A DNA stretch of 64,000 nucleotides, taken from the NCBI RefSeq assembly GCF_022402485.1, contig NZ_JAKRSA010000025.1, positions 82,410 through 146,409 on the forward strand. The letters run 5' to 3'. Source of the DNA: Phenylobacterium sp. (lineage in GTDB: Bacteria > Pseudomonadota > Alphaproteobacteria > Caulobacterales > Caulobacteraceae). The notes beneath the pieces were generated by a model. That model ran no database searches. It was not told the origin of the DNA and saw only the letters and a program-made list of their open reading frames with translations. Both the position numbers and the translations under genes were made by a program. This document shows positions 27,119 to 39,530 of this stretch, in pieces; the first letter of the stretch is position 1; each line of letters begins with the position of its first letter.

Positions 27119-27156
27119 AACGGCCGGAGGCGGAACGTCGCCTCCGGCCGTTTTTT
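27119..27156 (+). terminator. Strong intrinsic terminator
   Basis: AACGGCCGGAGGCG pairs with CGCCTCCGGCCGTT around GAACGT and is followed by six T residues. It faces plus-strand transcription and ends the DUF2975/XRE/small-peptide module just before the stop of the convergent rph gene. Confidence 0.9.
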
Positions 27157-27171
27157 CTTGGCTGAAACCGC

Positions 27172-27888
27172 TCAGCGGGCGACGGCGGCCAGCTGCAGCG
27201 CGAACAGCTCGTTGATCCCCTTGCGCGCGAGACCAAACAGGGCGTCGAACTCACCTTGGGTGAAGCCGCGCTTCTCGCCGGTGGCCTGGATCTCGACGAT
27301 GTCGCCCGCCCCAGTCAGGACGAAATTGGCGTCGGCCTCGGCGTCGGAGTCTTCCTCGTAGTCGAGGTCCAGCACCGGGGTGTCTTGATGCACGCCACAG
27401 CTGACAGCCGCCACCTGGTCAAGGATCGGATCAGCGGTGATCACCCCTTCGTCCATCAGGTAGCGGGTGGCCAGACGCAGGGCGACCCAGGCGCCCGTGA
27501 TGGACGCGGTACGGGTGCCGCCGTCGGCCTGGATCACGTCGCAGTCCAGCGAGATCTGACGCTCTCCGAGGGCCTTCATGTCGGTAACCGCGCGCAGGGA
27601 CCGGCCGATCAGCCGCTGGATCTCCTGGGTGCGTCCCGACTGCTTGCCCTGGGCGGCCTCGCGGCGGCCCCGTGTGTGGGTGGCCCTGGGCAGCATGCCG
27701 TACTCCGCCGTCACCCAGCCCTGGCCCCGCCCGCGCAGGAAGGGGGGCACGCCCTCCTCCAGGCTGGCGGTCACCAGCACCTTGGTGTGGCCAAAGGTGA
27801 CGAGGCATGAGCCTTCGGCATAGCGATTGACCCCGGTCTCCAGGGTAACGACGCGCAGCATATCGGGGGCGCGTTGCGAGGGGCGCAT
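27172..27888 (-). CDS. rph: Ribonuclease PH
   Basis: Phosphorolytic 3'-5' exoribonuclease of 238 aa that trims tRNA 3' ends. Motifs are [12 protein letters not shown] at the N-terminus, [53 protein letters not shown] and the catalytic region [18 protein letters not shown]. Length is normal. The ATG at 27886-27888 has AGGAAAGG nine bases upstream. A 16-residue upstream extension is a shadow. It is divergent from hrcA, as in Caulobacter. Confidence 0.97.
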   Translation of the reverse strand: MRPSQRAPDMLRVVTLETGVNRYAEGSCLVTFGHTKVLVTASLEEGVPPFLRGRGQGWVTAEYGMLPRATHTRGRREAAQGKQSGRTQEIQRLIGRSLRAVTDMKALGERQISLDCDVIQADGGTRTASITGAWVALRLATRYLMDEGVITADPILDQVAAVSCGVHQDTPVLDLDYEEDSDAEADANFVLTGAGDIVEIQATGEKRGFTQGEFDALFGLARKGINELFALQLAAVAR

Positions 27889-28040
27889 GGGGAGAACCTT
27901 TCCTGAGGTCGTCGGCGGCGTGGTATCTAAATCCACCGAGGCACCGCATCACTTGCGCGGCTGTGTCGGGGGCTTATCCTAAAACTTGAACCGCCCGTCC
28001 ATGGGCCCCGGCAACAGGTGAAGGCTCCGGCCGCCAGATC

Positions 28041-29108
28041 GTGAACACACCACTGCTCTCCCGCGGGCCCACGCTCGCCGAACTGGACGAGCGGGCGCGC
28101 GACATCTTCCGCCGCATCGTCGAGAGCTACCTCGACACCGGCGATCCTGTCGGCTCACGAACCCTCTCCCGGGGCGGCGTCTCCCTGTCTCCGGCCTCGA
28201 TCCGCAACACTATGCAGGACCTGACCCAGCTTGGGCTGCTGGGGGCGCCCCACTCCAGTGCCGGGCGGCTGCCCACCCATGCGGGCCTGCGCCTGTTTGT
28301 CGACGGCTTGCTGGAGGTCGGCGACATTGGCGAAGATGAGCGCCGGCTCATCGAAACCCGGCTGCGGGTCCAGGGTCGCAGCTTCGAAGAGGCCCTCAAT
28401 GAGGCCAGTGTCCTGCTTTCGGGCCTGGCGGGCGGTGCCGGCGTGGTGGTCACCCCTGTGCGCGATGCGGAGGTCAAGCATGTGGAGTTCGTTGCCTTAG
28501 GCGGCGACCAGGCCCTGGCCATCATGGTCTTTGAGGACGGGACGGTGGAGAACCGCCTGATGGCGCTGGGCGTCGGGGTGACGCCCTCGTCCCTGCAGGA
28601 GGCCTCGAACTTCCTCAACACCCGCGCCCGGGGAAAAACCCTGGATGACGCCAGAAGCGAGATCAGCCAGGACCTCGACCGGGCCCGGCGGGAACTGGAC
28701 CACAAGGCCGCCCGCCTGGTCGAAGATGGTCTGGCCGCCTGGGGCGGGGGCGACGGCGCCGACCGGGCGCTGATTGTCCGGGGCCGCGCCAACCTTCTGG
28801 GCGACCGTGACGCGCTCGAGGATCTCGAGCGGGTGCGGATGCTGTTCGACGATCTGGAGCAGAAAGAACAGCTGATCGGCCTGCTGGACGGGGTGCGTGA
28901 AGCCCAAGGGGTGCGCATCTTTATCGGCGCTGAAACCCGGCTGTTTTCGCTTTCGGGTTCCTCCGTGATCGCCGCGCCCTATATGACGGGGCGTCAAAAA
29001 GTTCTGGGGGCGATCGGCGTGATCGGCCCCACCCGCCTGAACTATGCCCGGATCATTCCGTTGGTGGATTACACCGCCAAGGTCCTGGGCCAGGTGATGA
29101 ACACGTAA
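28041..29108 (+). CDS. hrcA: Heat-shock transcriptional repressor HrcA
   Basis: A 355-aa repressor that binds CIRCE elements upstream of chaperonin genes and is stabilised by GroEL. The N-terminal winged helix ([41 protein letters not shown]) and the GAF-like C-terminal domain ([24 protein letters not shown]) are intact. The start is GTG. No CIRCE element is seen upstream, which fits a constitutive hrcA-grpE operon. grpE follows after 11 bases. Confidence 0.96.
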   Translation: MNTPLLSRGPTLAELDERARDIFRRIVESYLDTGDPVGSRTLSRGGVSLSPASIRNTMQDLTQLGLLGAPHSSAGRLPTHAGLRLFVDGLLEVGDIGEDERRLIETRLRVQGRSFEEALNEASVLLSGLAGGAGVVVTPVRDAEVKHVEFVALGGDQALAIMVFEDGTVENRLMALGVGVTPSSLQEASNFLNTRARGKTLDDARSEISQDLDRARRELDHKAARLVEDGLAAWGGGDGADRALIVRGRANLLGDRDALEDLERVRMLFDDLEQKEQLIGLLDGVREAQGVRIFIGAETRLFSLSGSSVIAAPYMTGRQKVLGAIGVIGPTRLNYARIIPLVDYTAKVLGQVMNT

Positions 29109-29119
29109 GGAAGTAGAGA

Positions 29120-29740
29120 ATGTCCGACGATCACACGCCCGCTGAGACGGACGCCGTCGCTGATGCCGCCATCGAGATGATGGAGGCCCTGAAGGCCGAG
29201 AACGCCTCCCTGAAGGAACAGGTTCTGCGGTTCGCCGCCGAGGCGGAGAACACCAAGCGCCGGGCCGAGCGCGAGGCCAATGACGCCCGGGCCTATGCGA
29301 TCCAGAAGTTCGCCCGAGACCTCCTGGGCGCGGCCGACAACCTGTCCCGGGCCACCGCAGCGGCACCGTCCAACCTCGATGATCCAGCTGTGAAGAACTT
29401 CGTGCTCGGCATCGAGATGACCGAAAAGGCCCTGCAGACGGCCTTTGAAAGCAATGGCCTGAAGAAGATTGAGCCCCCCCGGGGGGAGAAGTTTGATCCC
29501 CACAAGCACCAGGCCATGATGGAACAGCCGGCCCCCGATGTCGCCGCCGGCGGCGTGCTGCAGATCCTGCAGTCGGGCTACGAACTGTTTGGTCGCATCG
29601 TCCGTCCGGCCATGGTTGTGGTGGCGGCCAAGGGGTCTGGAGCTGATCTCGCTGCACCTCCGACAGAGACGGCGGCCGCCAACCCCTATGCCACCAGTGA
29701 GCCCGAGGAGGCCGGTGGGGCGGTGGACACGAAAGCCTGA
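29120..29740 (+). CDS. grpE: Nucleotide exchange factor GrpE
   Basis: A 206-aa cytosolic co-chaperone that releases ADP from DnaK. The coiled-coil region is about residues 20-75 (ALKAENASLKEQVLRFAAEA, NTKRRAEREANDA). The beta domain has the signature FDPHKHQAMMEQPAPDVAAG and GYELFGRIVRPAMVVVA. The C-terminal 25 residues are variable. It is co-transcribed with hrcA. Confidence 0.97.
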   Translation: MSDDHTPAETDAVADAAIEMMEALKAENASLKEQVLRFAAEAENTKRRAEREANDARAYAIQKFARDLLGAADNLSRATAAAPSNLDDPAVKNFVLGIEMTEKALQTAFESNGLKKIEPPRGEKFDPHKHQAMMEQPAPDVAAGGVLQILQSGYELFGRIVRPAMVVVAAKGSGADLAAPPTETAAANPYATSEPEEAGGAVDTKA

Positions 29741-29869
29741 GATCGATTGGGCACCCAACACCCCGCCAGGGCTTTCACAGGCGGGCCAAATGAGTAAAGT
29801 CCCAGGTCCCCTCCATCCGGGGGGCGCTGGCGAATCGTATCGCCGGCGCAGGGAGGTTCGGACGGAATC

Positions 29870-30988
29870 ATGAAGCTGACGATCGAACGGGCGGCGCTCC
29901 TCAAGGCGCTGGGTCATGTGCAAAGTGCGGTCGAGCGCCGCAACACCATCCCGATCCTGTCCAATGTGCTGCTCTCAGCCGAGGGTCAGAGGCTGAGTTT
30001 TTCGGCCACGGACCTGGACCTGGAGATCACCGATGAGGCCATGGCCCAGGTGGACCAGCCTGGCCAGATCACCGCGCCCGCCCACACCCTCTATGAGATC
30101 GTCCGCAAGCTGCCTGAGGGTGCCGACGTCTCCTTGAGCTTCACCGGCGAAGACCCTCGCCTGACGGTTCAGGCCGGGCGTTCGCGCTTCAACCTGCCGG
30201 TCCTGCCGGCAGGAGATTTCCCCGTCATGTCCGCCGAGGGCCTGTCTGCCCGCATCGGCGTCGATGTGAACGAGCTGATCCGCCTGATCGACAAGACCCG
30301 GTTCGCCATTTCCACCGAGGAGACCCGCTACTATCTGAACGGGCTCTATCTGCACGTGGTCAATGACGGCGGGGTCCAGAAGCTGCGCGCTGTGGCCACC
30401 GACGGCCACCGCCTGGCCCTGGCCGAAATGCCGGCACCGGAAGGCTCGGTGGGCGCGCCTGGCGTCATCGTGCCCCGCAAGACCATTGGCGAAGCCCGTC
30501 GCCTGCTGGACGACGCCGGCGAGCAGATTGACCTGCAGCTTTCGCCGCAAAAGGTGCGCTTCGAGCTGGGCGGCGCGGCCCTCACCTCCAAGGTCATCGA
30601 CGGCTCCTTCCCGGACTATGGCCGGGTGATCCCCAAGGATAACGACCGCATCCTGCGGGTGGACAACAAGCTGTTCGCCAAGGCCGTCGACCGGGTCGCC
30701 ACCATTTCAGCCGAAAAAAGCCGTTCGGTGCGCATGGCCATTGAGCCTGGCCGCATCATCCTGACCGTCCGCAACATGGAGGCCGGCCAGGCCGTCGAAG
30801 AGATCGAGGCCGACTATTCCGGCGAGGCCTTCGAGCTGTCCTTCAACGCCCGCTACATCCTGGACGTCACCGACCAGATCACGGCGCCCGAGGCCGAGTT
30901 CCGCTTCGGCGGCCCCAATGATCCGGCCCTGGTCCTCGACCCCGCCGACAGCGACGTACAGTACGTCCTCATGCCCCTGCGGGTCTGA
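29870..30988 (+). CDS. dnaN: DNA polymerase III beta subunit (sliding clamp)
   Basis: A 372-aa clamp that encircles DNA and tethers Pol III and other partners. All three clamp domains are present. The N-terminus MKLTIERAALLKALGHVQSA with RRNTIPILSNVLL and the C-terminal YVLMPLRV ending (the M.L.R-type clamp terminus) are intact. The ATG follows GGGAGG. recF and gyrB lie downstream on the same strand, the conserved dnaN-recF-gyrB order. The stop codon lies in a short palindrome, GGTCTGAG-G-CTCAGACC (30982-30998). Confidence 0.98.
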   Translation: MKLTIERAALLKALGHVQSAVERRNTIPILSNVLLSAEGQRLSFSATDLDLEITDEAMAQVDQPGQITAPAHTLYEIVRKLPEGADVSLSFTGEDPRLTVQAGRSRFNLPVLPAGDFPVMSAEGLSARIGVDVNELIRLIDKTRFAISTEETRYYLNGLYLHVVNDGGVQKLRAVATDGHRLALAEMPAPEGSVGAPGVIVPRKTIGEARRLLDDAGEQIDLQLSPQKVRFELGGAALTSKVIDGSFPDYGRVIPKDNDRILRVDNKLFAKAVDRVATISAEKSRSVRMAIEPGRIILTVRNMEAGQAVEEIEADYSGEAFELSFNARYILDVTDQITAPEAEFRFGGPNDPALVLDPADSDVQYVLMPLRV

Positions 30989-31096
30989 GGCTCAGACCAC
31001 CTTGAGGCCCAGCCCGACCAGGCGCTGGGCCGCCTGGGGCTGTTGATCGCGGCGGGAGACTTCGCGCCCGTCGGCGAAACCGGCTAAGAGCTGCGG

Positions 31097-34688
<3,592 letters not shown>

Positions 34689-34778
34689 ACCCTCCCAGGG
34701 CCTGGACAGGCCACGCCATCTCCTGAACTCTCTGGCCCTTGAGGAAACAAGAGCCGGAAACCGGCAGGGAGTTGGGCC

Positions 34779-36206
34779 ATGGCTTTCACTGAATATGCCG
34801 AGCATGACGGGCTGGGCCTCGCCGCCCTGGTGGCCAAGGGGGAGGTCAGTCCCTCTGAGCTGGTCGAGGCGGCGATCGAGCGCATTGAACGCCATAATGG
34901 CGTCCTTAATGCCGTGGTCCACAAGGCCTATGACGAGGCCCGCGCCACAGCCGCAGGTGCCCTGCCCGATGGCCCGTTCAAGGGTGTGCCCTTCCTGATC
35001 AAGGACCTGGGTGCACAGGTGACGGGCTGGCCCCGCACCTCGGGCAGCCGGTTCGCCCAGGTGGCCGCCGACGACAGCGACAGCGAGCTGGTGGCCCGCT
35101 ACAGGGCTTCGGGCGTCGTCCTGCTGGGCAAGTCCAATACGCCTGAGTTTGGCATTCCCGGCGTCACAAATTCCGACCAGCTCGGTGCCTGCCGGAACCC
35201 CTGGAACCCGGACCATATTTCCGGCGGCTCCTCTGGCGGGGCGGCCTCGGCGACCGCAGCGGGCATGGTGCCCCTGGCCCACGCCAGCGACGGTCTGGGT
35301 TCGATTCGCATTCCAGCAGCCTGCTGCGGCCTGTTCGGCATGAAAATCACCCGTGACCGCACCCCCATCTGCGAGGTGGTGGATGGTGCCCTGGGCTTCT
35401 CGGTGCACCATGTGGTCAGCCGAAGCGTGCGCGACTCCGCCGCCATGCTCGACGCCACCGGCTATCCCCAGGCTGGCGATCCCTTCCAGGCCCCGGCCAA
35501 GGCCGGACCCTATCTGGACGAGGTGGACAGGAGCCCTGGTCGACTGCGCATCGCCTGGTCGGCGGAGACCCCCAGCGGACGGCCCATCCCAGATGAGATG
35601 CTCGCCCACATGCTGCGCACGGTCGACCTGCTGAAGAGCCTGGGCCACGAAGTGTTCGAGCAGGGTCTGGGCATTGACTACCGTCAGCTCTACCGGGCCC
35701 AGAGCCTGGCCAGCGCATCCAACTTCTCGGCCAATGTGGCCCGTTGGGTGGAAAAACTCGGCCGGGAGCCAGGACCAGACGAACTGGGGCCCCTGGCCCG
35801 GCGCGGTTACGAGGCTGGGAAGCGGCTCAATGGCCAGCAAGCCTTCTGGGGGTTCCAGCAACTGCGGCTGCTGAACCGCCAGATCCTGTCGGCCTTTGAG
35901 GCCTTTGATGTCTACCTCACGCCGGTGATGAACACCCCGGCCCCGCGGATCGACTGGCTTGACCCAAACATGGACGACACCCGGGAGTTCGATAAGCGCC
36001 AGGCGTCCACCTATGGGACAACCCCACCGGCCAATTTCACCGGCCAGCCCTCCATGTCGGTTCCACTCTGGGAATCGGAAGGGGGCCTGCCCGTGGGCAT
36101 GATGTTCACCGGTCGTTTCGCTGACGAAGCCACCCTCTATCGCCTGGCCGGCCAGCTGGAGAAGGAACAGCCCTGGGCGGGGCGGCGCCCGAAGCACTGG
36201 AACTGA
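34779..36206 (+). CDS. Amidase-signature hydrolase, 6-aminohexanoate-cyclic-dimer hydrolase-like
   Basis: A 475-aa amidase-signature enzyme. The Ser-cisSer-Lys triad is visible: Lys in GVPFLIKDLG (about residue 74), GGSSGGAASATAAGMVP (cis-Ser) and the nucleophile in ASDGLGSIRIPAACCG. The closest named group I recognise is NylA-type cyclic amide hydrolase, but the natural substrate is unknown and other amides or aryl-acyl amides are equally possible. The ATG follows CAGGGAG. It stands alone after gyrB, with 90 bases between. Confidence 0.85.
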   Translation: MAFTEYAEHDGLGLAALVAKGEVSPSELVEAAIERIERHNGVLNAVVHKAYDEARATAAGALPDGPFKGVPFLIKDLGAQVTGWPRTSGSRFAQVAADDSDSELVARYRASGVVLLGKSNTPEFGIPGVTNSDQLGACRNPWNPDHISGGSSGGAASATAAGMVPLAHASDGLGSIRIPAACCGLFGMKITRDRTPICEVVDGALGFSVHHVVSRSVRDSAAMLDATGYPQAGDPFQAPAKAGPYLDEVDRSPGRLRIAWSAETPSGRPIPDEMLAHMLRTVDLLKSLGHEVFEQGLGIDYRQLYRAQSLASASNFSANVARWVEKLGREPGPDELGPLARRGYEAGKRLNGQQAFWGFQQLRLLNRQILSAFEAFDVYLTPVMNTPAPRIDWLDPNMDDTREFDKRQASTYGTTPPANFTGQPSMSVPLWESEGGLPVGMMFTGRFADEATLYRLAGQLEKEQPWAGRRPKHWN

Positions 36207-36234
36207 GTTCGGCTCAAGGCGTGTGGAATCCTGA

Positions 36235-36261
36235 CCGATCTGGCGGCAAGTGCCAGATCGG
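36235..36261. repeat. Hairpin between convergent amidase and small-protein genes
   Basis: CCGATCTGGC (36235-36244) pairs perfectly with GCCAGATCGG (36252-36261) around GGCAAGT. It lies between two facing stop codons and has no T-run on either side. It is possibly a shared weak terminator or an mRNA 3'-end stabiliser. Confidence 0.45.
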
Positions 36262-36270
36262 ACCTGGGCT

Positions 36271-36381
36271 CTAGATCACCAGGCCGAGCTTGGCCAGCAG
36301 CAGGGCCACGCTTCCAAAAGCGACCACGGCAGCCAGTTCGTACCACTTGAAGAGTGGACCGCTTGGCGAGCGCATTCTCAT
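36271..36381 (-). CDS. Small single-pass membrane protein (36 aa)
   Basis: A minus-strand ATG at 36379-36381, preceded by a G-rich ribosome site (GGGGGGGAAACG), opens a 36-codon frame ending in TAG. The product has a basic N-terminus (MRMRSPSGPLFKWY) followed by one strongly hydrophobic helix of about 20 residues (AAVVAFGSVALLLAKLGLVI) up to its end. Basic-in topology, a good ribosome site and position in an otherwise empty gap support a real gene. The function is unknown. It lies 42 bases downstream of the lipoprotein gene on the same strand. Confidence 0.6.
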   Translation of the reverse strand: MRMRSPSGPLFKWYELAAVVAFGSVALLLAKLGLVI

Positions 36382-36423
36382 CGTTTCCCCCCCGGGATGT
36401 TCGAATGTTGAGAGCCTTTCAGC

Positions 36424-37152
36424 TCAATAGTAGGGCGCAGGCGGGCGCTTGCCCGACCAGGTGAGGTAGCCGGCGGAGTCCCGACCTGCGGCCTGGACGG
36501 ACGGGCCTGCACAACAGGGGCCAGATCCGCCGCCGCCAGCATGGGCGTAGCCCTGGGGCGGGGACACATAGCCTCCGTGCGCCCCATGGGACCGATGAAT
36601 CAGCGGCACCGCCACAGGCGGCGGCGAATGCGCCGGGGCCGGCGACACGTGGGCGTATCGCTCATGGCCGTAGGTATGTCGGGTTCCCTGATAGGTGTCA
36701 TGCCGCCGCACATAGCCGTCACGAATGACGGGCTCCGGTGCCGGCTGGACGACATAGCCCCCATGATGGCCAACAGGCTGATGGCTCTGATCGCCGTAGT
36801 CCACGGCCGGCGGCGGCACCGGATGATAGGTTGCTGGCTGCACTCGCGCCGGGCGATGGGCGTAGGCCTGCTCGGACCTCTGACGCGGGGGCCGGGACGG
36901 GGCTGCCGCAGGCGTTGCTGCGACCTGGGTTGGCGCGACCTCGGGACAGGCAGGGGCGGCGAGCGACGGACAGGCGCAACAGGCCGCGCCCAGAGCCTGA
37001 GGGGCCATGGCCTCGACCGCTGCAGGCAAGGCTTCAGCCGCCGGTGCCGCCTTCTCGGTAAAGGGGGGCAGGGGCGGCCGCTCGTCACAGGCGCTCAGCG
37101 CCAGGACGCCGGCCATGGCGGTGATGATTGGCGGCACAGGCCAAATGCGCAT
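36424..37152 (-). CDS. Pro/His/Tyr-rich lipoprotein, unknown function
   Basis: A 242-aa predicted lipoprotein. The signal peptide MRIWPVPPIITAMAGVLALSAC ends in a lipobox (LSAC), with Asp at +2. After it comes a Cys-rich patch (GAACCACPSLAAPACP), then about 120 residues rich in Pro, His, Tyr and Gly, with repeated GGYV and YVR-type tracts and a second CC pair near the end. Low complexity suggests a disordered envelope protein, and the His and Cys content could bind metal. The ATG has a GAGGGAG ribosome site. The opposite-strand frame here lacks any protein-like signal. Confidence 0.7.
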   Translation of the reverse strand: MRIWPVPPIITAMAGVLALSACDERPPLPPFTEKAAPAAEALPAAVEAMAPQALGAACCACPSLAAPACPEVAPTQVAATPAAAPSRPPRQRSEQAYAHRPARVQPATYHPVPPPAVDYGDQSHQPVGHHGGYVVQPAPEPVIRDGYVRRHDTYQGTRHTYGHERYAHVSPAPAHSPPPVAVPLIHRSHGAHGGYVSPPQGYAHAGGGGSGPCCAGPSVQAAGRDSAGYLTWSGKRPPAPYY

Positions 37153-37184
37153 AGCGAGAACTCCCTCGCCCGCACGCTGCGCGT

Positions 37185-38021
37185 TTACACCTCGTTAACG
37201 CTGTAGGATTCTTCCCTGGCGCGAAGAAAGGTGGTCACCAAGGTATCATAGGAGGCGAACCCTTTGTAATTGCGGAACTCTGGGGTCGCCCCACGCCAGG
37301 CCTTGGCGAAGGCCGCCAGGCGCAATGGGTCCTCTGCCACCGTCTCGAGCGGCGCCCGCCAGATGCGGATGGTGAACAGCGCCCCGCCGGTCTCGGGAAG
37401 CCGGCGCAGGGTCTGACGCTCCACCCGCACATAGAGCGCCTGACCGGCGTCCTTGGGATCGATCTGGCTGATCTGGGCCCGGATGGGCGCAGAATCCGGC
37501 GTGTACAGGGCCTCAGAATTCAGCACCGTCCAATTGCGGCGCTCGAGGATCAGGCCGGGCCGCAGACCTCGGAAGATCCGCTCCAGCCGCCCTCCGAACC
37601 GCGGCGCGAAGCCGTCCACCGGGGCATGCAGCTCCGCCAGACTGAGGCCCAGGGCGTCCCGGGCGGTAAAGAAGCTCGGCGCACAAAGGCAAAGCGCACT
37701 CAGTCGCCAGACCCCGTCGCGCAGCTCCATCAAGCACAGGTCATCGGGAACTCGCCGCGCAGCCGCCATCAGAGGCGGCAGGCCCGCCTCATCCGACAAG
37801 GGACCCCGCACCTGGTCAATAAAGGCCAAAGCCTCGGCCTGCCCGGGCCGAGAGCCCTCGGTCTCGCCCCACACAATGTCCGGGTGGGCGGCGATCAAAG
37901 GGTCCTTGCGCTGGGCAGGGTCTGCCTCCCCGCCCTCCAGCCAGGCTGAGGCCGGAATGGGCCGCAGACCGATGGCAAAATCTCCGCCGGCCTCGGTCCA
38001 GGGACTGTGAGGCAGGCTCAC
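37185..38021 (-). CDS. DUF3445 heme-dependent oxidative N-demethylase-like protein
   Basis: A 278-aa soluble protein of the DUF3445 family, whose characterised members form the heme-binding alpha subunit of dimethylamine N-demethylase. The N-terminal block FAIGLRPIPASAWLE and the RVERQTLRRLPETGGALFTIR motif with IRIWRAPLE are family hallmarks. No gene for a partner flavoprotein subunit is nearby, so the substrate is unknown. The start is GTG at 38019-38021, overlapping the VanZ-like stop as GTGA. Confidence 0.85.
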   Translation of the reverse strand: MSLPHSPWTEAGGDFAIGLRPIPASAWLEGGEADPAQRKDPLIAAHPDIVWGETEGSRPGQAEALAFIDQVRGPLSDEAGLPPLMAAARRVPDDLCLMELRDGVWRLSALCLCAPSFFTARDALGLSLAELHAPVDGFAPRFGGRLERIFRGLRPGLILERRNWTVLNSEALYTPDSAPIRAQISQIDPKDAGQALYVRVERQTLRRLPETGGALFTIRIWRAPLETVAEDPLRLAAFAKAWRGATPEFRNYKGFASYDTLVTTFLRAREESYSVNEV

Positions 38022-38422
38022 GGCCGCCGCCCCAGGCGGGACACGACCAGCCAAAGGGCCACGGCCAGAGCCTCGCCGCTGAGATTGGCCAGGAGATCAG
38101 CCCACTCGCCCTGGCGGCCAAATCCCATGGTCGCCTGCGCCACCTCGACCCCGGCCCCCAGACTCGCGATTCCCATCAGCAGCGTCCAACGTGGGCCAAA
38201 GGCGAGGAGGCCCAGACCCGTGAGGACGAAATAGGCCAGGGCGTGACGCACCTTGTCGCCCCATAGCTCCGGAGCCAGGGTGGCTTCCGCAGGGGCCAGA
38301 GAGAGAAACAGGATCGCCAGCAGCCACAGGACAAAGGCCGCCGCCCCATAGCGGCGCGCCAAGGGGGAAAGCTCAGGCAAGGACGGACGTCGGGAACGCA
38401 GGACCATGGCCCTAGCTTGCAT
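38018..38422 (-). CDS. VanZ-like family membrane protein
   Basis: A 134-aa protein with four hydrophobic segments and the VanZ-like pattern GDKVRHALAYFVLTGLGLLAFG, later VEVAQATMGFGRQGEWADLLANLSG. The family is broad and mostly of unknown function. ATG at 38420-38422 is used; a second ATG five codons later is possible. It overlaps the DUF3445 gene by four bases, so the two are coupled, and it is divergent from the HAD gene. Confidence 0.82.
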   Translation of the reverse strand: MQARAMVLRSRRPSLPELSPLARRYGAAAFVLWLLAILFLSLAPAEATLAPELWGDKVRHALAYFVLTGLGLLAFGPRWTLLMGIASLGAGVEVAQATMGFGRQGEWADLLANLSGEALAVALWLVVSRLGRRP

Positions 38423-38529
38423 GTCAGCCCGGGCCTCTCCAGAACCATTTGTGCCCGATAGCGGTTTCACACCCTTCCGAAAATGCTCTAGCCTCGGGGT
38501 GTAAAACAGGCGTTTGAAGGACGGGGCTG

Positions 38530-39192
38530 ATGGCGATCGAGGCGGTGATCTGGGACTTCGGCGGCGTCTTCACCTCCTCGCCCTTTGAGGCCTTCGCCCG
38601 GCACGAGGCGACCATCGGCGCGCCCAAGGATCACATTCGCCGGGTGAATGCGACCAACCCTGACACCAATGCCTGGGCCCTTTTTGAACGCAACGAGATC
38701 GACACCGCAGACTTTGACGCCCTGTTCCTAGCGGAATCTACGGCCCTGGGCTTTCCCATCCGCGGTGCCGATGTGCTGCCGCTGATCTCGGGATCAGTGC
38801 GGCCGCGCATGGTTGAGGCCCTGAAGCTCTGCAAGGCGCACTTCAAGGTCGGCTGCATCACCAACAATATGGTCAGCCACCACAGCCCCGGCGCGGACGG
38901 CAATCAGAAGCCCCGGGGCCTGATGGGAGAGATCATGCCCCTGTTCGACCATGTGATTGAGAGCTCCAAGGCCGGGGTGCGCAAGCCCGACCCGCGCATC
39001 TATCGGATGATGTGTGAGGCCCTGTCGGTGGAACCGGACGCCTGCGTCTATCTCGACGACCTTGGGGTCAACTGCAAACCCGCCGCCCAGCTGGGCATGA
39101 AGGCCATCAAGGTGGTGGACGTGGATCAGACCCTGGCCGAGCTTTCCGCCGCCACTGGCCTGACCTTCTCGGGTCGGGAGGCCGCCCAATGA
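38530..39192 (+). CDS. HAD-superfamily hydrolase (subfamily IA)
   Basis: A 220-aa phosphatase-like enzyme. Motif I is WDFGGVFTS, in which the second Asp of the usual DxD is replaced by Gly, as in the epoxide-hydrolase N-terminal / ACAD10-like HAD group. Motif II is CITNNMV, motif III the Lys in [13 protein letters not shown], and motif [10 protein letters not shown]. The missing second Asp suggests unusual chemistry or a substrate other than a simple phosphomonoester. It overlaps the downstream PCD gene by four bases (ATGA). Confidence 0.88.
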   Translation: MAIEAVIWDFGGVFTSSPFEAFARHEATIGAPKDHIRRVNATNPDTNAWALFERNEIDTADFDALFLAESTALGFPIRGADVLPLISGSVRPRMVEALKLCKAHFKVGCITNNMVSHHSPGADGNQKPRGLMGEIMPLFDHVIESSKAGVRKPDPRIYRMMCEALSVEPDACVYLDDLGVNCKPAAQLGMKAIKVVDVDQTLAELSAATGLTFSGREAAQ

Positions 39193-39482
39193 GCCGACCC
39201 CAGCGTATGGACCTGGCCCTGACCCTGGCCCAGCTGCCCGCCTGGCGCGCCGGTGACGGCGAACGCGACACCCTGGTGCGGACCTTTACCTTTGCCGACT
39301 TCAACGCCGCCTTCGGCTTCATGAGCCGGGTGGCCCTGATGGCCGAGAAGCTCGACCATCATCCTGAGTGGTTCAATGTCTACAACCGCGTAGAGGTCAC
39401 CCTGACCACCCATGACGCCGGCGGGGTGACGGAGCTTGATCTCCGCCTGGCGCGCTTCATGGATGAGATCGCCGCCGCCTGA
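39189..39482 (+). CDS. phhB: 4a-hydroxytetrahydrobiopterin dehydratase (PCD/DCoH)
   Basis: A 97-aa enzyme that dehydrates 4a-hydroxytetrahydropterin to recycle pterin after aromatic amino-acid hydroxylation. The active-site motif [27 protein letters not shown] is intact, with the His-His pair and the later Asp/His. Length is typical. No phenylalanine hydroxylase gene is nearby. It is translationally coupled to the HAD gene. Confidence 0.93.
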   Translation: MSRPQRMDLALTLAQLPAWRAGDGERDTLVRTFTFADFNAAFGFMSRVALMAEKLDHHPEWFNVYNRVEVTLTTHDAGGVTELDLRLARFMDEIAAA

Positions 39483-39530
39483 GGCGATGGCGCAAAACCA
39501 CAAAAGCTAGAGTTTCGGGGAGCAAAACAG

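Noticed and set aside
27985..28009. Possible heat-shock sigma-32 promoter before hrcA (CTTGAA ... CCCC)
   Set aside because: The -10 half lacks the CCCCAT-T pattern and GC-rich sequence gives such matches by chance. No CIRCE element is present either.
36541..37206. Plus-strand open frame opposite the lipoprotein
   Set aside because: Arg-rich shadow composition. The minus-strand frame has a lipobox signal peptide and a good ribosome site.
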